From: Bacteroidia bacterium | GTDB lineage: Bacteria > Bacteroidota > Bacteroidia > Chitinophagales > Chitinophagaceae | DNA: 64,000 nt | Direction: 5' to 3' | Assembly (NCBI GenBank): GCA_030427635.1 | Contig: JAUIBA010000010.1 | Span: forward strand, 62,001-126,000 | In this document: positions 12,301 to 21,300 of the stretch, one piece after another | Position numbering within the stretch: the first letter of the stretch is position 1 | Layout: every line of letters starts with the position of its first letter | Notes under the pieces: model-generated | The model's input: only the letters and a program-made list of their open reading frames with translations | The model's database searches: none | What the model was told of the DNA's origin: nothing | Program-made: the position numbers and the translations under genes

Positions 12301-15300
12301 TAGATTTCGGTTCTCAGGTGCCGGCAGGCACTTATACGGTACATGCCGTAAATACTACTACCGGTTGTCAGCAGGATATGAACGGAAGCTCTTTCGTAAT
12401 AGTAAGTGCTACGCCTACTATCTATGCAGTAACAGGTGGCGGTACATATTGTGAAAACACCGGTGGTCTGCATGTAGGTGTGTCATCCTCAAACGTAGGT
12501 GTGAGCTACCAGTTGTACCGCGATGGTACGCCGGTAGGGTCACTGGTGGTAGGTGATGGCAGCCCTGTAGATATGGGTGCACAGATAGATCCGGGTACCT
12601 ATACTATAGTAGGTAATCCAGGTACCGCATGTGAGCGTACCATGACGGGAAGCGCAGTAATAATAATGCACCCCGCTCCTAACGTATATGATGTGAGCGG
12701 TGGTGGTACAATATGTAATGGTGATGCCGGTGTACACATTAACCTGAGCTGGTCGGTACTGGGTATCAACTACCAGCTTTATAATGGTGCTGTAACATAT
12801 GGCGCTCCGGTAGCGGGTTCTTCTTCAGCTCTGGATCTGGGTCTGGCAAATGCAGCGGGTACTTATACCGTACTGGCTACCAATGCCACTACAGGTTGTA
12901 TGAGCGATATGAACGGCAGTGCCACAGTAATAGTTAATCCATTACCTACAGCATATACGGTAACAGGTGGCGGCACTACATGCAGCGGCACTGGTGCAGT
13001 TTCAGTAGGTCTGGATAATTCAGATGTGAATATGAGCTACCAGCTCTATAATGGCGCAACGGCTACCGGTACCGCAGTAGCGGGCAGCGGTGCAGCTATT
13101 ACATTCGGCTCACAGAATGTAACTGGTGTTTACAGTGTAATAGCTACCAATACTATTACGGGTTGCGTTGGTCCTATGAATAGCTCAGTTGTCGTAAGCA
13201 TCAATCCTGCTCCGGTTCCATATACGGTAGTAGGTGGTGGCGCATATTGTCAGGGTGAGGCTGGCCTCACAGTTGGCATGGCTGCTACCAATGTAGGTGT
13301 ACTTTATCAGCTGTATAATGGTGCGGCTACCGTGGGCAGCGCCATCGCAGGTACAGGAGCGGCTATCAGCTTCGGTACGCAGACGGCGTCAGGAACTTAC
13401 TCTGTACTGGGTACTAATATGCTTACTTCCTGCTCTGGTTCTATGAGTGGTTCTGTAGATATTGTTATTAATCCGCAGCCTACAGTATATAATGTAAGCG
13501 GTGGCGGTCATTATTGCAGTGGCGATGGTGGCATGCCTGTTACACTTTCATTCTCTTCTTCTGCTATCAGCTATCAGCTGTACAGAGGTTCTGTAGCTGT
13601 TGGTGCTGCTGTTACCGGTACCGGCGATGCGCTGGACTTTGGTAACCAGACTATTGCTGGCACTTACTCGGTAATGGCTACCAATACAGGTACCGGCTGT
13701 ACTGCCGATATGAGCGGTACTGCAACAGTTGTGGAAAATCCGCTTCCTGTAGCTTACTCAGTAACGGGTGGTGGCAGCTACTGCGCCGGTGGTACTGGTG
13801 TTGCAGTAGGTCTTGGCAGCTCACAGAGCGGTGTAAACTATCAGTTATATAATGGTGCAGCGGCTATAGGTACTCCTGTGGCAGGTAATGGCAGTGCTAT
13901 ATCGTTTGGTATGCAGGGTGCAGCGGGTACTTACACCGTACGCGCTACCAATGCTGTTTCTACTTGCTCCAGCGTAATGAATGGCTCTGCAACGGTAACA
14001 GTAAATACACTGCCTACCCAGTACGTAGTATCGGGTGGTGGTCATTACTGTGCAGGCGGCACTGGCGTAGAGGTAACTCTTATAGGCTCAGAGCCAGGTG
14101 TCACTTATCAGTTGTATAACGGTGCTACTGCAGTAGGTACTGCTATCTCAGGTACCGGTACCGATATCAGCTTCGGTATGGTTACCACAGTAGGCTCTTA
14201 CTCTGTTATGGCTACTAATGTATCCACATCGTGCAGCAGCAACATGTTCGGCTCTGTAGCCGTATATGCCGATCCGCTTCCTGATGCATTTGCAGTAACC
14301 GGTGGTGGTAACTACTGTGCAGGTGGTTCAGGTGTGGCTGTAGGTATGGCCTCATCGGCTACAGGTATCAGCTATCAGCTTTATAATGGTGCCGCTCCTG
14401 TGGGTAGTGCAGTGGCAGGCACTGGCCTGGCCATCACATTCGGCTCTCAGACAGCTTCAGGTACTTATACCGTACTGGCTACAAACAGTGTTACCGGCTG
14501 TACCAATGCTATGGTAGGAAATGCTGTAGTAGGTACTAATCCGCTCCCTGTTCAGTACAATGTTACCGGCGGCGGTACTTACTGTGAAGGTGGTGCTGGT
14601 GTTGCTGTAGGCCTTGCAGGCTCCAACACTGGTATCAGTTATCAGTTATATAATGGTGCTACTGCACTGGGCAGCCCTGTGGCTGGTACCGGCAGTGCCC
14701 TTGATTTTGGCAATCAGATACTTGGAGGTTCTTATACTGTAATGGCTACTAATACAACTACTTCATGTGCCCGTGCTATGACCAGCAGTGCAGTGATAGT
14801 GGTTAACCCTGCTCCGCTTACTTATGCAGTTACCGGCGGTGGTCAGTACTGCAGCGGTGGTAGTGGAGTTACTGTAGGCCTTGCAGGTTCTCAGATAGGT
14901 ATTACTTATCAGCTTTATAATGGCGCAGCTACAGCTGGCGCTCCGGTTACAGGTTCCGGCACTACGCTCAGCTTCGGTACATTTGGTGCAGCAGGTACTT
15001 ATACAGTACTGGGTACGCACAATGGTACCGGTTGTACTGCTGCTATGAGTGGCGATGCAGCGGTTGTTATCAATCCGCTGCCTGTAGCTTATAATATGAC
15101 CGGTGGCGGTGGCTACTGCGTAGGCGGTACTGGTGTTGCCATGGGCGTTGCTTCATCGCAGACAGGCGTTAACTACCAGCTATACAGAGGTGTTGATGTT
15201 GTAGGTAGCCCTGTAGCAGGTACAGGAGCTGCTATCAGCTTCGGTCTGCAGACGGTAGGCGGTGTATACTCTGTATTGGCTACCGATGCTACTACAACGT

Positions 15301-18300
15301 GTACCAACGCTATGTCTACAACCGCATCGGTTGTTATTAATTCTCTGCCTGTTGTTTACACTGTTACCGGTGGTGGTAACTACTGTGCAGGCAGCGCCGG
15401 TGCTCATGTAGGTCTTGAGTCTTCTGAGCCTGGTGTAAACTATCAGTTGTATCTCGGCTCAGATGCTGTGGGCAGCCCAATGCCAGGCTCTGGTGCCGGT
15501 CTTGATTTTGGTGAAATGTACACTATCGGTACTTACTCTGTAGCTGCAGCAAACGCTATAACAGGTTGCGCATCACAGATGTCAGGTACTGCCAGTGTAA
15601 TGGTTTATACGCCACCGGCTGCATTTACAGTTACAGGTGGTGGCAGCTACTGTGCCGATGGTGCAGGTGTTGCTGTTGGGCTCAGTGGCTCGCAGAGTGG
15701 TGTTAACTATACACTTTATGCGGGTACTTCAGTCGCAGGTACAATGGTTGCAGGTACAGGTTCCGATATCAGCTTCGGCTCTCAGATGGTGGCAGGTACT
15801 TATACCGTTCGTGCTACAGGAGCATCATCCGGCTGCGAAGCTGGTATGACAGGTACAGCTACAGTAGTTATCAATCCGCTTCCTGCTACGTTCAGCGTTA
15901 CGGGTGGTGGTAGCTTCTGTGCCGGTGGTACAGGTGTTGATGTAGGTCTGTCAGGTTCTGCATCCGGCGTTACATATCAGTTATATATGGGTAGCACACC
16001 GGTAGGAGGTACTATAATGGGTACTGGTAGCCCGCTCAGCATGGGTCTTCAGACGGGTGTTGGCTCTTACTCTGCAGTAGCTACAAATCTCCTTACAGGT
16101 TGTGTAAGCAACATGACGGGTGCAGCCAGCGTATCTCAGTTGCCTCAGCCTACAGCATATACAGTTACGGGCGGTGGCTCTTACTGTAATGGCGGCAGCG
16201 GTGTTGCTGTTGGCCTCAGCGGTTCTCAGCCAGGCGTTTCTTACCAGTTGTATAATGGTTCATCAGTTGCAGCTACTGCATCTGGTACCGGTTCTCCTCT
16301 GAACTTCGGTCTGCAGACATCCGGTGGCTCTTACACCGTGACTGCTACCAATACCAGCACAGGCTGTACCAACGATATGACAGGTACCGTATCTGTAGCT
16401 GTTAATGCACTGCCTACGGTTTACCTCACTACAGGTGGTGGTAACTATTGTGCAGGTGGCAGTGGCTATGCTGTAGTACTTAATGGCTCTCAGACTGGTA
16501 TCAACTATGAGCTCTACCGCGACAATGTACCGGTAGGTATGACCATAGCTGGTACAGGCATGTTCCTTGATTTTGGTCTGCAGTCGGTAGCCGGCTTCTA
16601 CACAGTTAAGGCAAATAACCCTGCTACAGGCTGTGTACGCACTATGGCAGGCACTCCTGAAATTGTGGTTCATCCGCTGCCAGGTGTATTCACTGTTATA
16701 GGCGGTGGTAACTACTGTGCTGGTGGTGCAGGCGTAGAGGTAGCTCTTTCCGGCTCATCATCTGCAATTGATTATCGTCTTTATAATGGTTCTACTCCGG
16801 TAAGTGCATTTGTATCAGGTAGCGGTTCTATACTGTCATTCGGTGCACAGACTACAGCAGGCACCTACTCTGTACAGGCAGTAAATCCTGCTACCGGTTG
16901 TACTAATTATATGTCAGGAGCAGTAACAGTAGTAATAGATGCAGTTCCTGCAGCATATGAAGTTACCGGTGGTGGTGGTTACTGCGCTGGTGGCTCTGGT
17001 GTAGCTGTTGGTCTTGCCGGTACTGAAACTGGCGTTAACTATCAGCTGTACCGTAACGGTGTCATGAGCGGTTCTGCAATATCAGGTACCGGTTCTTCAC
17101 TGGACTTCGGTATGATGACTGCTACAGGTACTTATTCTGTAATGGCGGTTAGCGGCACTACTTCCTGCTCATCTTCAATGACAGGCGCTGTAACGGTAAG
17201 TGTTAATCCTATGCCTGTTGTTTACTCTGTAACGGGTGGCGGTAGCTACTGTCAGGGTGATGCAGGTATTCAGGTAGGACTTGCCAACTCTCAGAGTGGT
17301 GTTAACTATACACTTTATAATGGTGCTACTGCTGTAGGTACTATGTCGGGTACAGGTTCAGTACTCACATTTGGTCCTCAGCTGGCAGGCACATATCATG
17401 CAAAGGCTACTGACGCTGCTACTGGTTGCGAAAGCAATATGACAGGCAGTGTAAGTGTGCTGGAAAATCCGCTGCCTGCTGTTTATACAGTTGCTGGTGG
17501 TGGTGCGGTTTGTTCTGGTTCGGCAGGTACTGCAGTTACACTGTCCGGCTCCGATGCTAATGTTACCTACGCACTGTACAGAGACGGTATTGCCACGGGC
17601 GCTACCGTAGCGGGTACAGGTGCTATAGCTTCCTTCGGTCTGCAGAACGTAGCAGGTAGCTATACCGCTAAGGCTACAAGCATGCTTTCCGGTTGTACAT
17701 CAGATATGACAGGCAGCGCCGCTGTATCTGTTAATCCGCTTCCTGTTCAGTTCGCAGTTACAGGCGGTGGTAGCTATTGTGCCGGTGGTGCAGGCGCTGT
17801 AATAGGATTGACAGGTTCTCAGGCAGGTGTTCAGTATCGCCTCTGGCGTAATGGGGTAGCTACTTCAGCATTAGTGAGTGGTACAGGTGGTGTGGTTTCA
17901 TTCGCACCACAGTTCACCGCAGGCAGCTACACAGCTGTTGCTGTAGATGCTGCTACTTCTTGTACTACTAATATGTCAGGTACTACTACCGTATCTGTGA
18001 ATCCTACACCTGTGGTACACACTGTATCTGGTGGCGGTTCACTTTGTCAGGGTGGTGCCGGTGTAAATGTGGTAATGAATACCTCTACTCCGGGTGTGTC
18101 TTACCAGTTGTATAATGGTAGCATGACAGTAGGTACTGCAATTGCAGGTACTGGCAGCGCTATCAACTTCGGTGGTCAGAGCACAGCCGGTACTTATACC
18201 GTACTGGCTACTAATGCAGCTACATCATGTACTTCGGCTATGAGCGGCAGTGCAACGGTTATAGTTAATCCACTTCCTGCAGTTCATGCTGTTACCGGTG

Positions 18301-21300
18301 GTGGTGCATACTGCTCCGGTGGTACTGGTGTACATGTAGGCCTTGCAGGTTCTCAGGCAGGTGTTACTTATCGCCTGTATAAGGGTACAGCAGCGGTAGG
18401 TGCAGCTATCACAGGCACCGGCGATGCAGTTGACTTCGGACCAATAACTGTAGCAGGCACTTACTCTGTACGTGCTACCAATGCATCTACATCGTGCGGT
18501 GCCGCAATGGACGGTACAGCTACCGTACAGATAAATGCGCTGCCACTGGCACAGACAGTTACAGGCGGTGGTGCATATTGTCAGGGTAGTGCTGGCGTTG
18601 CAGTAGGTCTCAGTGGCTCTCAGGCTGGTGTTACTTATTCGCTTTACAATGGCAGCACAGCAGTTGCTACAGCATCGGGCACCGGCGATATCATTATGTT
18701 CGGTGTGTATAGTACTACTGGTACTTATTCAGTTTCAGCAGTTAATACTACTACAGGTTGCACCAGCAGCATGACAGGCACTGTGCCGGTTATGGTCAAT
18801 ACGCTGCCTTCAGTTTATGCTGTGGCAGGTGGTGGCAGCTACTGCGCCGGTGGTAATGGTGTTGCGGTAAGCCTCTCTGGTTCTCAGTCAGGTGTTAACT
18901 ACAATATCTACCGCGATGGTGCTATGGTTAGCACGGTAGCTGGTTCAGGAGCATCGCTTGCACTGGGTATATTCACAGCCGCCGGTTCTTACTCGGTAGC
19001 TGCGGTCAACAGCAGTACTGGTTGTACGGCTCCAATGGCAGGTGCAGCAACTGTGGTAGTTAATCCTAAACCAATTGTTTATACAGTTTCTTCAGGTGGG
19101 GCTTATTGCTCTGGCGAAGAAGGAATAGAAGTGGCGCTGAATGGTTCTGAAGCAGGTATCATGTATCAGCTGTACAAAGGCACAGCGGTGTCCGGTGGCG
19201 CTGTAGCAGGTACAGGTTCTGCTATCAGCTTCGGTAGTCGCGCGGCAGGTGTTTATTCTGTAATAGCTACCAATGCTGCTACAGCCTGCACGCAGTCGAT
19301 GACTGGTGCAGCTACAATAGTAATGAACGCTCTGCCTGTTACTTATAATGTTACTGGTGGTGGTGGTTACTGTGAAGGTGGTAGCGGCAAGGCGGTTGGC
19401 CTCAGCGGCTCTCAGGCTGGTATAGCTTACACGCTTTATAATGGTGCAGTTGCTACAGGCACACCGGTAATAGGTACAGGTAGCGCCATCAGCTTTGGCA
19501 ATCAGCCTGTAGGTAATTATACCGTAATGGCAGAAAGCTTCGCTACGGGCTGTACCCGTGCTATGACAGGCGCAGCCACAGTTTACAACTTCGCTCAGCC
19601 GGTGGCGTTCGGAGTTGCTGGTGGTGGTAACTACTGTGCCGGTGGTAATGGTGTAGGTGTTATGCTCAATGGCTCTCAGTCGGGTATCAGCTATCGTCTG
19701 TACAGAGATGGAGCTATGGTAGGTACTCCTGTTAGTGGTACTGGTTCTTCGCTCACATTTGGTATGTATACGGCGGCAGGTGCTTATACAGTTAAAGCTA
19801 CAGATATGGTTACTGGTTGTGCCGGTGATATGACAGGTAGTGTTTCTGTAGGTATCAATGCGCTGCCTGTTGCTCAAACAGTTACAGGTGGCGGTAGCTA
19901 TTGTTCTGGTGGTACTGGTGTTGCTGTTGGTCTCTCAGGTTCTGATGCCGGTATCAGCTATCAGCTGTACAATGGCAGCACAGCATCGGGCGATGCTGTT
20001 GCAGGTACAGGTAGCGCACTCAGCTTTGGCAACCGTGCCGATGCAGGTACTTACCGTGTTGTAGCTACAGATGAGACTACAATGTGTACATCTGAGATGA
20101 ACAGTACCGTGAATGTGGCTATCAATCCACTGCCTGCAGTATACGTACTTGCAGCAGGTAGCGGTTCATACTGCGCAGGTGGTGCAGGCGTTCAGGTTAC
20201 ACTCAGCAATTCACAGTCAGGAGTTTCTTACCAGCTGTATCATGATGGTGCTGCTACAGGTAGCGCTGTTTCCGGTGCGTCTGGCAATGGTCTGAACTTT
20301 GGTATGCATACAGCTACAGGTAGCTACTCTGTAATGGCTACAGACCTTACTACAGGTTGTATGGCAGCTATGACAGGTATGCCTTCAGTTGCTGTTAATC
20401 CGCTCCCTGCTCAGTACACAGTTACTGGTGGTGGTAGCTACTGTGCCGATGATGCTGGTGTGGTTGTTGGCCTCAGCGGTTCTCAGCTGGGTATCAGCTA
20501 CAGACTTTATAAAGGTACAGGCGTAGTTGGCGCAGCGGTGTCAGGTACAGGTGCTGCTCTTGATTTTGGTATACAGACAGGTGGTAACTATACAGTTCGT
20601 GCTGTAAATGCAGCTACTGGTTGTATGAGCAATATGACAGGTGCTGCATCAGTAGTGGTTAATGCGCTCCCTGCTGTAGCATCTGTTACAGGTGGTGGTC
20701 AGTTCTGTGCCGATGGTGCTGGCGTTCACGTAGGTCTTACGGCTTCGTCATCAGATGTTCAGTATCAGCTCTATAACGGTGCTGATATGGCAGGCACTGC
20801 ATTGAATGGTAACGGTGGCGCACTTGATTTCGGTCTGCTTACTTCAGCTGGTACTTATACGGTGCATGCTACCAACGTACTCACAGGTTGTGCTGCTGGT
20901 ATGACGGGTGCAGCTACAGTAGTAGTTAATGCTACACCGGTTGCGCAGTCAGTATCAGGTGGCGGTGCGCTCTGTGTGGGTGCTGCGGGTGTTAATATAG
21001 TTCTTGATGGCTCTGAAGCAGGCATCAGTTATCGTCTCTACAATGGTACAGAGGCAGTAGGCGCATGGGTTAGTGGTACAGGTTCAGGCATCAGCTTCCC
21101 TGCTACTACTACAGCCGGCACTTACTCTGTAACGGCAATGAATGCAGCTACTGGTTGTGCTGCTGCTATGAGTGGTACTGCCGATGTTATTGTTAACAAT
21201 CCTCCTGCTGCATTTGTGGTTACCGGTGGTGGTGCATACTGTGCCGGTGGCGATGGTCTTGCAGTAGGCCTCAGTGCTTCAGCATCGGGTGTTAACTACA

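Noticed and set aside
10685-19877. Minus-strand frames opposite the giant gene, including one of 261 codons (19092-19877)
   Set aside because: They arise from the repeated coding sequence read in antisense; composition (Cys, Ser, Thr, Tyr) is implausible and they repeat with the array.
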